Origin: Bacteroidota bacterium
GTDB lineage: Bacteria; Bacteroidota; Rhodothermia; Rhodothermales; UBA10348
DNA: 64,000 nt
Direction: 5' to 3'
NCBI GenBank assembly: GCA_029262855.1
Contig: JAJCYP010000054.1
Coordinates: 1 to 64,000 of the forward strand
Shown here: piece after piece, positions 51,883 to 61,420 of the stretch
Numbering within the stretch: the stretch's first letter is position 1
How the letters are laid out: every line of letters begins with the position of its first letter
The notes under the pieces: model-generated
What the model saw: the letters and a program-made list of their open reading frames with translations, nothing else
What the model was told of the DNA's origin: nothing
Databases searched by the model: none
Position numbers and translations under genes: made by a program

Positions 51883-53534
51883 GGAGAGTCTTACAATCAT
51901 CCTTGATCATCACCGTGCTCGTGCTCTTCGCCGGGTGTGGAAGCGGACAGCCCGCCAAGGAGACCCTTGCGGTCGTCAATGGGCGAACCATCAGCCTGGA
52001 TCAATATCAGCGGGGGTATCGCGAGTACCTGTTCCGTGGCGGTCTCCCTGACGAACCGACCCGTCGCGCCGCGTTTCTGAACCGGCTCATCGCGGTGGAA
52101 CTCATCGCGGCCGAGGCGCGCGACGCCGGCATTGAGGACACGGAGGATTTCGTTCAGGCGCGGGAGCGGGCCCGGCAGAAGCTTCTCATCGAGGCGTACC
52201 TGGCCGACGAAGTCTACAGCAGGATCGAGATCACAGATCAGGATCTGGTGGACCAGTTCGTGCGGGTCAACACGCAGATGACGGCCAGGCACCTTCGGGC
52301 CGCCGGACCCGAGGAAGCGGCTCGCCTGGTCGAGCGGCTGCAGCAGGGTGAATCCTTCGAAGCCCTGGCTGCGGAAGTCTTTGCCGATCCTGTCCTCGCG
52401 AGTAATGGGGGCCTGATTGGGACATTCGGGTTCGACGAAATGGATCCCGCATTTGAAGACGCCGCGTTCCGCCTTCGCGTCGGGGAGGTTTCCGAGCCGG
52501 TGCGTACGTCGCAGGGCTATTCCGTCATCAGGCTGGATGACAGATTCACGAAGCCGGTGATGACCGAGAGCGAGTTTGCGGAGTCCCGCGACAAGCTGAC
52601 CGGATTTGTGCGGGGCAGGAAGGAGGTAGACGCGCGGCGCCGATTCCTGGACGAACTCCTGGCCGAGGCAAATGCTACGGTGAACGCTGCCGAAGCGCTG
52701 GCCCTTCTAGCTGCAGACGCCGAGTCGGCTGAGGGCGACGCATCACGGCCTGTCGTGACCTTCACGCTCGACGGGGTCGCGGAGTCCTGGACGCTGGACG
52801 AGCTGATGGCCGCCGCAGAATTCACATCGGACCGGCAGCGTCGTTCCGTGGATGACGAAATCGACTTCAAGGCGTTCGCAGAGGGCCTGGTTGCCAGAAG
52901 CCTCCTGCTGTCCAAGGCGAACGAGCGCAATCTCGGCCGTGACCAGCGGGTCCGCGAGGGGCTGGACGCTGCGATGTCCGAGTGGATCTATGAGGAGGCG
53001 TTCAATCAGATCGTAGAGGACATGGAGCTCCCCGACGAGGAGCTGAAGGCGTATTTCGAGGCCAACCGCGAGGAATTCAAGCTGCCGTCCAAGGCACGTC
53101 TGAGGGAAATCGTAACCGCAACCAAGGCCGACGCCGATGCGCTGAAAAGCCGAGCGAGCGGCGCCAATTTCGAGGCCATCGCCCGCCAGGAATCGCTCCG
53201 ACCGGAATCAGCGTCTTCCGGAGGTGACCTGGGTTCCTTTTCCAAGGAGGAATTGGGGCCGTGGGGAGACCAGGTTTTCGCCGCACGCGCTGGGGCGATT
53301 GTCGGCCCATTGCCATCGGCCGGAAAATACATCCTGCTCAAGGTGGACGCCTTTGAGCCCGCGCGTCCCGCAACATTCGAAGAAGCCCGGTCACAGGCCA
53401 CGGCGCTTCTGCGTCGCGAGCGCCAACAGACCTACCTGCGCGGGCATGTCCAGATGCTCCGCAGCCGATATCCCGTACGAATCGTGATTGAGTCCCTTGA
53501 AGATGTACCGCTTTCAGGACCTGCAAATGCTTAA
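51879..53534 (+). CDS. Parvulin-type peptidyl-prolyl isomerase lipoprotein
   Basis: 551 residues. The lipoprotein signal is MRRVLQSSLIITVLVLFAGC (Cys20). The SurA-type N-domain region (TLAVVNGRTISLDQYQRGYR) is followed by two parvulin-like domains. One is near 130-215 (TARHLRAAGPEEAARLVERL; GLIGTFGFDEMDPAFEDAAF). The other is near 400-500 (LREIVTATKADADALKSRAS; SSGGDLGSFSKEELGPWGDQ). Such proteins fold outer-membrane or secreted proteins in the periplasm. Encoded directly before the TonB receptor and overlapping it by 8 bases, it may be dedicated to this locus. Confidence 0.88.
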   Translation: MRRVLQSSLIITVLVLFAGCGSGQPAKETLAVVNGRTISLDQYQRGYREYLFRGGLPDEPTRRAAFLNRLIAVELIAAEARDAGIEDTEDFVQARERARQKLLIEAYLADEVYSRIEITDQDLVDQFVRVNTQMTARHLRAAGPEEAARLVERLQQGESFEALAAEVFADPVLASNGGLIGTFGFDEMDPAFEDAAFRLRVGEVSEPVRTSQGYSVIRLDDRFTKPVMTESEFAESRDKLTGFVRGRKEVDARRRFLDELLAEANATVNAAEALALLAADAESAEGDASRPVVTFTLDGVAESWTLDELMAAAEFTSDRQRRSVDDEIDFKAFAEGLVARSLLLSKANERNLGRDQRVREGLDAAMSEWIYEEAFNQIVEDMELPDEELKAYFEANREEFKLPSKARLREIVTATKADADALKSRASGANFEAIARQESLRPESASSGGDLGSFSKEELGPWGDQVFAARAGAIVGPLPSAGKYILLKVDAFEPARPATFEEARSQATALLRRERQQTYLRGHVQMLRSRYPVRIVIESLEDVPLSGPANA

Positions 53535-56376
53535 CAGAACTCCAAGGCTTGGACGCCTGGCCACACTGCTCGGCCTTGTGGGATCCATTATGGTTCTGCA
53601 GCCGGCCATGGCGCAGACGGGCAAGATCTCCGGTACCGTCATCGACGATACCGGTCTGCCGCTTCCGGGCGTGAACGTCCTCATCGAAGGCACCCTGCAG
53701 GGAACGGCGTCAAACCTGGACGGTGAGTTCGTCATCATCGGTGTTCGACCAGGCACCTACACCATCGCCGCCTCCTTCATCGGGTTCTCGACGCAGCGCC
53801 GTGAGGGCGTCCGGGTCAATGTTGATTTGACGACGACCGTGGACTTCACCATGGTTGAGGAGATCTTCCAGGGCGAAGAAATTGTGATCACCGCCGAGGC
53901 CGAGACTGTCCGGAAGGACGTCACGAGTTCGGAAGCGCGCGTCACCTCGGAGACGCTGGATCGACTTCCCGTGACCGAGCTCGGTCAGGTATTGGAAGTG
54001 CAGGCGGGCATCACCAATCGGAATGGGCTGCACGTTCGTGGCGGGCGTTCAAGCGAGATCGTATTCATGGTCGATGGGGTGCCGGTCACCGATTCCTACG
54101 ATGGCTCGACGTCGGTCCAGCTCGAGAATGACGGTATCGAGGAGCTGCAGATCATTTCGGGCACGTTCAACGCGGAGTATGGCAACGCCATGTCGGGGGT
54201 GATCAATGTGGTCACCAAGGAGGGTGGCCGCGACTACAAGGGGAGCTTTTCCAGCTACATCGGCTCCTATGCTGTGACCGGAAGCGGCGGCGAGAGCTTC
54301 CTTCGTGGGACGGACGTGGAGGACAACAGGGAAGCTGGCATCGAATACCGCGATGTCGACCCCTACTCGTACCTGCCCTTCAAGCCCGGCCAGTTCTACA
54401 ACACGCAGCTGGCGCTGGAAGGCCCTGTGTTGGGAGACAAACTGACCTTCTTTGCCCTCGGCCGCTACTTCAACAACGACGGTTGGCTGTACGGCGCCAA
54501 CATCTATGACATCAATGGGCAGGCGGGGGACTCGACGCTGGTCCCGATGAACAACTTCGCGCGCCTGTCCTGGCAGGGCAACCTCCGGTACCGCGCCTCC
54601 AGCAAGATCATCCTGAACCTGATCGGTCAGGGCCAGTCGTCGGAGAGTCGCGGGTACAATCTCTTCCGCCGGTGGTCTCCGGACGGTCGTTCCTACGGCC
54701 TCAACGACGGGTACAATGTGATGCTGAAGATGACCCATCTGGTCAGCGCCACGACGTTCTATACGCTCAACGTGTCTACCTTCCGGGCCAAGAACGAGTC
54801 GTACCTCTACAGCGACCCCTTCGACGCGCGCTATAACGGATTCAACCTCACTCCGCCCGATTCGGTGGAGTTCACGCCGGGCAACTTCCAGCCCGTGGTG
54901 ACCGGATTTGGGCGTTACGGTCGGGGTGGAACGGATCTGGGCCGGTTCGAGCGCACCACGGACACCATCCTGCTCAAGGGAGACCTGTCCAGCCAGATCG
55001 GCCGCTCCCATCTCACCAAGGCCGGGTTTCAGGTCAAGATCGACCGGATGAATCTCGGCGGCTTCTCGCTGCAACCGGCTACGAACGCCTCCGGCAACCT
55101 GATCGAGCCTTTCCAGCCTGCGTTCCCGGATTCCAGTTCTTCCAGATACACCTGGTTCGAGGACTTCAGCCCGATCTCGCTCAGTGCGTATGTGCAGGAC
55201 AAGATTGAGTTCGAGAACTTCATCGTGAACGCCGGGCTGCGGCTCGACTACTTCGATTCGCGCGCCGACGTGCCGGTGGACCCAAGCGATCCGAACATCT
55301 TCAGTCCCCTCAAGGCCATCAACCGCTTCGGGGACGAGAACGGAGACGGCATCATCACGGCAGATGAGGAGCGGGCCGACAACAGGCTCACCGTCGCCGA
55401 CCGCGAGGCCTATTGGTGGGCGGATTCGAGAAGCAACTGGCAGGTTTCCCCACGCCTTGGCGTGGCCTACCCGATCACCGAGCAGGGCGTCATCCACTTC
55501 TCCTATGGCATCTTCTTTCAGGTGCCCACGGTGGATCAGATGTCGGCCAACTTCGGCTACAAGATCCCGAACGCGTCGGGATCCTACGGACCCTTCGGCA
55601 ATCCGAATCTGGATGCGCAGAAGACCACGATGTACGAGATCGGCTTCAAGCAGGGGTTCGGCGAATTTGTACTGGACGTCACCGGCTACTACCGCGATGT
55701 GCGTTCCTGGGTGTCCACTTCGAGCCCGATTCTTGCCGCCCTTCCCGGCATCAACTACGTGGTCTACACCAACCGCGACTATGCCAATACGCGCGGCCTG
55801 ACGGCCAGCCTGAAGAAAAACTTCTCCGAGGGCTGGGGCTTCGACCTGAACTACACCTATCAGGTGGCCGAGGGCTCCAATTCGAATCCGGCCGACGAGT
55901 TCTTCAGTCTTCTGGGCAACAACCAGCCAACCCTCGCGCTGCTGCCACTCAACTGGGACCAGCGACACAAGATCGCCGGTGCCGTCTACGCCGGCGGGGA
56001 CGATTGGGGAAGCTCGATCCGTTTCCGGGCGGAATCAGGCTTCCCCTACACCCCCTCCTTCGCGCAGGCCGCGCTGACCGGGAATGACGTGCAGCCGGAG
56101 TTTCCGAGCAACTCTCGCCGGATCGCGGGCGCCGCCGAGGCGGACTTCAGCTTCTATAGGCAGTTCACCGTCGGCAACATCCGGCCCCGTTTGACGCTCG
56201 ACATTTTCAATGTCCTCGACACCCGGAACGTGAACTCCGTCTTCTCCGATACGGGTGAGCCCGATGTCACGCTCGATCAGCTCAGGACGGGCCAGTTTGA
56301 CCCGGGATACTTCGTCAGGCCCGAGCACTTCCGCGAGCCGCGCCGGATTCAGCTCGGCGTTGATTTTCGATTCTAG
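53527..56376 (+). CDS. TonB-dependent receptor with carboxypeptidase-regulatory N-domain
   Basis: 949 residues from the ATG at 53527, which overlaps the PPIase stop; starts at 53488 or 53503 are in frame. The signal peptide ends VLQPAMAQ. The regulatory-like domain (GKISGTVIDDTGLPLPGVNV) spans about 35-110. A plug domain follows (LPVTELGQVLEVQAGITNRN; RGGRSSEIVFMVDGVPVTDS; ISGTFNAEYGNAMSGVINVV), then a long barrel ending RRIQLGVDFRF. No SusD homologue follows; the next gene encodes a different large secreted protein. It should import a bulky substrate, probably an oligosaccharide. A function as an export or structural barrel cannot be excluded. Confidence 0.9.
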   Translation: MLNRTPRLGRLATLLGLVGSIMVLQPAMAQTGKISGTVIDDTGLPLPGVNVLIEGTLQGTASNLDGEFVIIGVRPGTYTIAASFIGFSTQRREGVRVNVDLTTTVDFTMVEEIFQGEEIVITAEAETVRKDVTSSEARVTSETLDRLPVTELGQVLEVQAGITNRNGLHVRGGRSSEIVFMVDGVPVTDSYDGSTSVQLENDGIEELQIISGTFNAEYGNAMSGVINVVTKEGGRDYKGSFSSYIGSYAVTGSGGESFLRGTDVEDNREAGIEYRDVDPYSYLPFKPGQFYNTQLALEGPVLGDKLTFFALGRYFNNDGWLYGANIYDINGQAGDSTLVPMNNFARLSWQGNLRYRASSKIILNLIGQGQSSESRGYNLFRRWSPDGRSYGLNDGYNVMLKMTHLVSATTFYTLNVSTFRAKNESYLYSDPFDARYNGFNLTPPDSVEFTPGNFQPVVTGFGRYGRGGTDLGRFERTTDTILLKGDLSSQIGRSHLTKAGFQVKIDRMNLGGFSLQPATNASGNLIEPFQPAFPDSSSSRYTWFEDFSPISLSAYVQDKIEFENFIVNAGLRLDYFDSRADVPVDPSDPNIFSPLKAINRFGDENGDGIITADEERADNRLTVADREAYWWADSRSNWQVSPRLGVAYPITEQGVIHFSYGIFFQVPTVDQMSANFGYKIPNASGSYGPFGNPNLDAQKTTMYEIGFKQGFGEFVLDVTGYYRDVRSWVSTSSPILAALPGINYVVYTNRDYANTRGLTASLKKNFSEGWGFDLNYTYQVAEGSNSNPADEFFSLLGNNQPTLALLPLNWDQRHKIAGAVYAGGDDWGSSIRFRAESGFPYTPSFAQAALTGNDVQPEFPSNSRRIAGAAEADFSFYRQFTVGNIRPRLTLDIFNVLDTRNVNSVFSDTGEPDVTLDQLRTGQFDPGYFVRPEHFREPRRIQLGVDFRF

Positions 56377-56382
56377 CAGGCG

Positions 56383-59300
56383 ATGGCCCAGCACTTATAC
56401 ATGACCAGCATGCAGCATATCCGTCTCCTGGCGGTCGTCGCCCTGTTGTTTGTTTTCGGGACCGACGTTTCAAAGGCACAGGGTGTCATTGATCGCAACC
56501 ACGTCCCGAGCACCGAGCGCATCGATCCGTTCGAGCGCCGCCGGGACAACATCGACGGAAACAACATCCGCGCGAGTATTACCAACTACGGTCAGACCGC
56601 CAACTCGGGAAGCCCCGGGGATTTTTTCTACGAGTGGCCCAAGAACACCGGTCGGCGATACATCGCTCTGACCCAGCTTTGGGTAGGAGCCCGCGTCAGG
56701 GACAACGCAGGCGATTCGCTGTTCGTCGTGGACGTGGCGAGCTTCCGTACCAACCCGGTCGACGAGAACATCTCCTGGACGTTCGAGCCCATCAAGGGCT
56801 ACGTGAACCCGGCCGGAGCGTCGCTCGGTATTGCCCAGTCCGACGAGTTCAGTTCATGGCCTCCGTTTTGGCCGGACAAGCTCAGCGACGACACCGATCC
56901 CGGATGGACCAATTCCTGGAATGGGTTCTTCGGCAAGAACGTCTTCAACGCTGATCAGGAGTTCTTCTACAAGGTGGGAGACGATCAGTACAACAAGTAC
57001 CCCAACTATTTCCCCGACTCCACGGACACCAGCCGCAAGGGGCTTGGCATCGTAGCCGAGGTCCGAACGCTGGCCTGGAGCCAGATTCTGATTGACGACG
57101 TGGTGTTCCACATCCATGGGGTGAAGAACGACGGGACCAGGGATCTCGATCAGGTAGGCTTGACCATCTGGCTGGCCGACCTCGTTGGCGGCGACAGTCA
57201 GGATGACATTCCGTTCTTCGATCTTCTGGAAGACGTGGCGTTCATGACGGATGCCGACGGAGTGGGCGATGAGTTCTTTGGCTCAGACCCGGTAGGGCAG
57301 GCGGTATTTGCCTTCCTCGAAACACCCGGCAATGCCGTCGACCGCATCGACAACGACGCGGACGCCTCTACGGCCACCGAGTGCAGTCCGAGCATCGGGG
57401 AGTGCAACAGCCCGGTTGTGCCGGAGAGTTTCTTGGCCAACGAAAACCCGATCAACGGAAAGGACGACAACGGCAACGGACTCATCGACGAGAACCGTAC
57501 GCACACGCCCTTCGTGGGTGAGCAGGCGGTCAACGTGGGTGTAGGTTACGCAGACTACATCGACAACGACTCCGACGGCGAGCAGGGTGGCCCCATCATC
57601 ACCCAGGAGATGATCGCCCAGGCCTCCTCGAATTCCTTCCAGCGCTGGCCTCCCAATCCGGGGAACGATGCCATCTCCACCGGCCCGAACGGGCGCCCGA
57701 TTGTCGGCATTCTCGGATTGAGTGATGAGGATCTCGGCCTGTCCTTCGCCGACGGCATCGACAATGATGGGTCCAATGTGACCCCGACTCCGGCCTACCG
57801 GCTGCTCAGCGAGCCCGGCTCGCCCGTGGTGACCCAGGCCATTGTGGATCAAGCGGCAGGGGATGCCTACGGGCGGTACCGCGTGCCGGGGACGCGAATC
57901 ATCCTGTACCAGGTTGGTCCCGAAGACCTCGGAAAGGCCTACGCCGACGGCGTGGACAACGACAACGACGGCGCTGTGGACGAGGGGATTGACGAAGGCA
58001 TCGACGAGATGATCGACGAATCCCGGGCCGACGGCATCGACAATGATGGCGACTGGAATTTCCTCCAGGATGACGTGGGACTGGACGGCGTTGGATTCTC
58101 GGGCGACACCGGCGATGGCGACGGCGTTCCGACCACCGGGGCCGGTACCAGTTTTCCGGGCGAGAAGAACATTGACGTCACCGACGTTTCGGAGTCCGAC
58201 CAGATCGGTATCACGAACGTCCAGATCATTCCGGCCTTCTTCCTGAACTTCAACTCGCAGACGGACCGGTTCCTGTTCAACTCGTTCATGATTCCGGGTC
58301 TGTTCGATGAGAACATCCCCGAGCCGGGCGAGAACGACCTCGTGGTTTCGAGTTCAACCTTCCCGCTCAAGGCCGGACAGACCGAGCGCATCAGCCTCGC
58401 GATTATCCTGGGGATCACCGAGGATGAGGTGCTGAATTCGCGGGACAAGGCCCTGCAGGCCTATCTGGAGGACTACCAGTTCGCCCAGGCTCCGATCACA
58501 CCCGAGTTGTCGGCGGTGCCCGGCGACGGCAAGGTGACCCTGTATTGGGATTCGGATTCCGAGGACTCCTTTGACAACTTCCTGGCGGGTCTGGGGCGCA
58601 ATCCGAATGACTTCGAAGGGTACCGCGTCTATCGCTCGACCGATGCGGCCTTCCTGGACGCGCTCACCATCACCGACGGATTCGGGAACGCGCTTCTTCG
58701 GAAGCCCATCGCCCAGTTCGACAAGATCGACGGTTTCTCGGGCTTCCACCCCGTGGACGTCAACGGGGTCAAGTTCTTTCTTGGCACGAACCGGCAGGAT
58801 CCCGGTGAGGACGAGCAGGGTCTGACCCACTCGTTTGTGGATACGGATGTCACCAATGGCATCCAGTATTTCTACGCCGTGACGGCCTATGACTTCGGGT
58901 CGACCATCGATGACATTCCGCCCACCGAAACGCCGATCCGCATCCAGCGTCTGGCGGACGGGACCATCCTCACCGGCCGGAACGTGGTGGCAATCACGCC
59001 CACCGCGCCCGTCGCGGGGTATGTCGGAGCCGACATCAAGGACCTGACTCGCGTGGAGGGAGCGACCTCGAGTCGCATCGGCTACGAGATCATCGATCCG
59101 ACCGTTCTCAATGATGGGGAACGCTTCCGGATCACCTTCCAGGATACCCTCCGCCTCGGCGGACGCAACTTCCCGGACACGCTGATCACGAAGAACTATT
59201 CGCTGACCAACGTTTCCACGGGAGAAGTGCTCATAGACCGGTCGCGGTCATTCCTGGACGGTAAGGAATTCCCGATCTTCGATACCGAGGGAGACCCGCT

Positions 59301-60246
59301 GGGATTCAAGCTCCAGTTCATCCTGGAGCCCTTCATTGTCCTGAACAAGTCGGCCTCGTCCTGGACGGACCCGACCGTTTACCCGCCAACGCTCGAGCCG
59401 TACCTGTCGGCCGGTTTCGTCAAGGGGCTTCGGAATCCCGCCGACTACCGGGTGAAAGTGGTTGGTGACGGCGAAGGGCAATCGATCGAACTGGCCGTCG
59501 CTCGCCGGCTGACGTTGCCTGCGCGCCCGACGAACGTGCTTGTGTTCCGGGCGAATCCGGATGGAACCGAGACTCCCGTCCCGTACGGGTTCTGGGACCT
59601 GACCGGGCCGGACTTCATCTCGGCTGAGTCAACCGCGCCGGCCACGTTTACCGCCGATCCCTCGATCGGCGAGAGTGACCTCCTTGTCCTCTTCGAGCCT
59701 CAGGTCGGCGGGGCGGGTGATCCGAAGATCACATGGAGAATCGGAATGAACTTCGTCTTCCGGGACAACCACAGTCCCGTCCAGGGTGATGTGCTGGATG
59801 TGATCACGAGGAAGCCGTTCCTGGCCACCGACGCATTCGAGTTCTCCACCACGGGGGCAACGGTCACGCGGGCCAATCCCGACTCGCTGCTCGGCCTGGT
59901 CCGCGTGGTGCCCAACCCGTACGTGGTGACCAACTCGTTTGAAGCGCTCAATCCGTTCTCGACGGGACGCGGACCGCGCGTGATCAAGTTCACGAATCTC
60001 CCGCCGTCGGCCATCGTCCGGATTTTCACCCTGAGTGGCAAGCAGGTGACTGTCCTGAGACGGGACGAGGGGTCCAACGAGGGCGTGCTCTTCGATCCAC
60101 TGGCAGCGGTGAATCTGCTCAACGGGACGTTGGACTGGAATCTGGAGAGCGATGACGGCCTTACCATTGCCTACGGAGTCTACCTGTATCATGTTGAGGC
60201 GCCGGACTTGGGCGAGTCCACTGGCACCTTCGCCATCATCAAGTAG
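56383..60246 (+). CDS. Large secreted protein with Asp-rich calcium-type repeats and Fn3-like domain
   Basis: 1,287 residues; start at 56383 or at ATG 56410 (MQHIRLLAVVALLFVFGTDV, the better signal start). Residues ~290-560 contain repeated Asp-rich stretches (VDRIDNDADAS, DYIDNDSDGEQGG, DGIDNDGSNV, DGVDNDNDGAVDEGIDEGID, DGIDNDGDWN) resembling thrombospondin type-3/dockerin calcium loops. A fibronectin-III-like region begins near GKVTLYWDSDSEDSFDNFLA. The C-terminus (VRVVPNPYVVTNSFEALNPF, then VRIFTLSGKQVTVLRRDEG, ending TGTFAIIK) resembles FlgD-like/sorting tails. Its place directly after the TonB receptor suggests a SusD-like surface partner with unrelated sequence; this is inference. Confidence 0.75.
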   Translation: MAQHLYMTSMQHIRLLAVVALLFVFGTDVSKAQGVIDRNHVPSTERIDPFERRRDNIDGNNIRASITNYGQTANSGSPGDFFYEWPKNTGRRYIALTQLWVGARVRDNAGDSLFVVDVASFRTNPVDENISWTFEPIKGYVNPAGASLGIAQSDEFSSWPPFWPDKLSDDTDPGWTNSWNGFFGKNVFNADQEFFYKVGDDQYNKYPNYFPDSTDTSRKGLGIVAEVRTLAWSQILIDDVVFHIHGVKNDGTRDLDQVGLTIWLADLVGGDSQDDIPFFDLLEDVAFMTDADGVGDEFFGSDPVGQAVFAFLETPGNAVDRIDNDADASTATECSPSIGECNSPVVPESFLANENPINGKDDNGNGLIDENRTHTPFVGEQAVNVGVGYADYIDNDSDGEQGGPIITQEMIAQASSNSFQRWPPNPGNDAISTGPNGRPIVGILGLSDEDLGLSFADGIDNDGSNVTPTPAYRLLSEPGSPVVTQAIVDQAAGDAYGRYRVPGTRIILYQVGPEDLGKAYADGVDNDNDGAVDEGIDEGIDEMIDESRADGIDNDGDWNFLQDDVGLDGVGFSGDTGDGDGVPTTGAGTSFPGEKNIDVTDVSESDQIGITNVQIIPAFFLNFNSQTDRFLFNSFMIPGLFDENIPEPGENDLVVSSSTFPLKAGQTERISLAIILGITEDEVLNSRDKALQAYLEDYQFAQAPITPELSAVPGDGKVTLYWDSDSEDSFDNFLAGLGRNPNDFEGYRVYRSTDAAFLDALTITDGFGNALLRKPIAQFDKIDGFSGFHPVDVNGVKFFLGTNRQDPGEDEQGLTHSFVDTDVTNGIQYFYAVTAYDFGSTIDDIPPTETPIRIQRLADGTILTGRNVVAITPTAPVAGYVGADIKDLTRVEGATSSRIGYEIIDPTVLNDGERFRITFQDTLRLGGRNFPDTLITKNYSLTNVSTGEVLIDRSRSFLDGKEFPIFDTEGDPLGFKLQFILEPFIVLNKSASSWTDPTVYPPTLEPYLSAGFVKGLRNPADYRVKVVGDGEGQSIELAVARRLTLPARPTNVLVFRANPDGTETPVPYGFWDLTGPDFISAESTAPATFTADPSIGESDLLVLFEPQVGGAGDPKITWRIGMNFVFRDNHSPVQGDVLDVITRKPFLATDAFEFSTTGATVTRANPDSLLGLVRVVPNPYVVTNSFEALNPFSTGRGPRVIKFTNLPPSAIVRIFTLSGKQVTVLRRDEGSNEGVLFDPLAAVNLLNGTLDWNLESDDGLTIAYGVYLYHVEAPDLGESTGTFAIIK

Positions 60247-60253
60247 CCGACCC

Positions 60254-61315
60254 ATGCTGACCATCAACACAATGAAGGCTATCCGGCGGATCACATTCCT
60301 CCTGGCGGTGATCGGGTTCATCGGCCCGGATGCGGCTTGGGCGCAGTTCGATTCCACCACCCGCGCGGTGACCAAACGGGGCACCACGGCCGCGGACTTC
60401 CTGAACATCCCCGTGGGCGCACGCGCCACGGCCATGGGCAATGCGGTGACGGCGACTATCGACGACGCCACATCGGTCTACTGGAATCCGGCCGGACTAA
60501 CCGCCATGGAAGGCGGCGGCTTCGCCGGCGAGTACGCTTCCTGGCTGGCGGGTGTCGAGTTCAATTTCGTTTCCGTAGTATTTCCAGCAGTCGGCGGTAA
60601 GCTGGCCGTCGGAATTACTTCCATGCGGACCCCGGAGATGGAGGTCACGACGGTGGCCAATCCAAACGGAACCGGCGAGACCTTCGACGCGGCCTCGTAC
60701 GCAATCGCCCTGACATATGCGCGGGCGCTCACGGACCGCTTCTCGATTGGCGCGTCCATCAAGCGGATCAGCGAGCGGATCTGGAACACGGGCTCGTCCG
60801 GGACGGCCGTGGATATCGGGACCCAGTTTGTGACGCCGTTCCGCGGCATCCGGCTTGGGGCGAGTATTTCCAACTTTGGGTCCAAGCTCAAACTGACCGG
60901 GGATGACCTCCTGGTCCGCGTCGACATCGACCCGGTCAATGCCGGAAACAACGAGTCCAACAGGGCCAGTCTGAATACCGACGAGTTCGATCTGCCGCTG
61001 ACCATGCGGATCGGCCTGGCGGGCGAGGCCTACCAGTCCGGTGCCACCCGGCTGACCCTGGCCGTGGAGGCACTCAATCCCAACAGCAGCGAGCAGTACG
61101 TGAACATCGGGGCCGAGCTCGGCCTGCTGAATGATCTCGTGATGCTCCGGGGCGGATACAGCGAACTCCTCCTGGATGACGCCGTCCGCTCGTTCTCCGT
61201 GGGCGCCGGCCTTCGGTACCGGTTCGCACCGCTTAACTTTTCCTTTGACTATGCCTATGAGGCCCAGGAGTACTTCGCCGACGTGAATCGCTTCACGATG
61301 GCGATCCTGTTCTAG
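60254..61315 (+). CDS. PorV/PorQ-family outer membrane barrel protein
   Basis: 353 residues from the ATG at 60254; the ATG at 60272 (MKAIRRITFLLAVIGFIGPD) is also plausible. The signal peptide ends AWAQ. The mature start KRGTTAADFLNIPVGARATA and MGNAVTATIDDATSVYWNPA is the PorV/PorQ family signature, a FadL-type 14-strand barrel. The C-terminus ends YFADVNRFTMAILF. PorV shuttles type IX cargo to the attachment complex in Bacteroidota. Genes of this type also occur beside TonB receptors and secreted proteins with sorting tails, as here. It is likely in one transcript with the preceding gene, 7 bases away. Confidence 0.85.
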   Translation: MLTINTMKAIRRITFLLAVIGFIGPDAAWAQFDSTTRAVTKRGTTAADFLNIPVGARATAMGNAVTATIDDATSVYWNPAGLTAMEGGGFAGEYASWLAGVEFNFVSVVFPAVGGKLAVGITSMRTPEMEVTTVANPNGTGETFDAASYAIALTYARALTDRFSIGASIKRISERIWNTGSSGTAVDIGTQFVTPFRGIRLGASISNFGSKLKLTGDDLLVRVDIDPVNAGNNESNRASLNTDEFDLPLTMRIGLAGEAYQSGATRLTLAVEALNPNSSEQYVNIGAELGLLNDLVMLRGGYSELLLDDAVRSFSVGAGLRYRFAPLNFSFDYAYEAQEYFADVNRFTMAILF

Positions 61316-61420
61316 GGCCCATTCCAACAAGACGATCACTCTGATCTATAGAACGGCAGCGTCCTCCCGAGACAATGCCGCCATCATTCATCCACCACAA
61401 ACACTCATCGGAGGAGCTAC

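Noticed and set aside
54049-55968. Minus-strand 639-codon open frame opposite the TonB receptor
   Set aside because: Antisense to a conserved barrel, with no recognisable domain or start context; long shadows are expected at this GC content.
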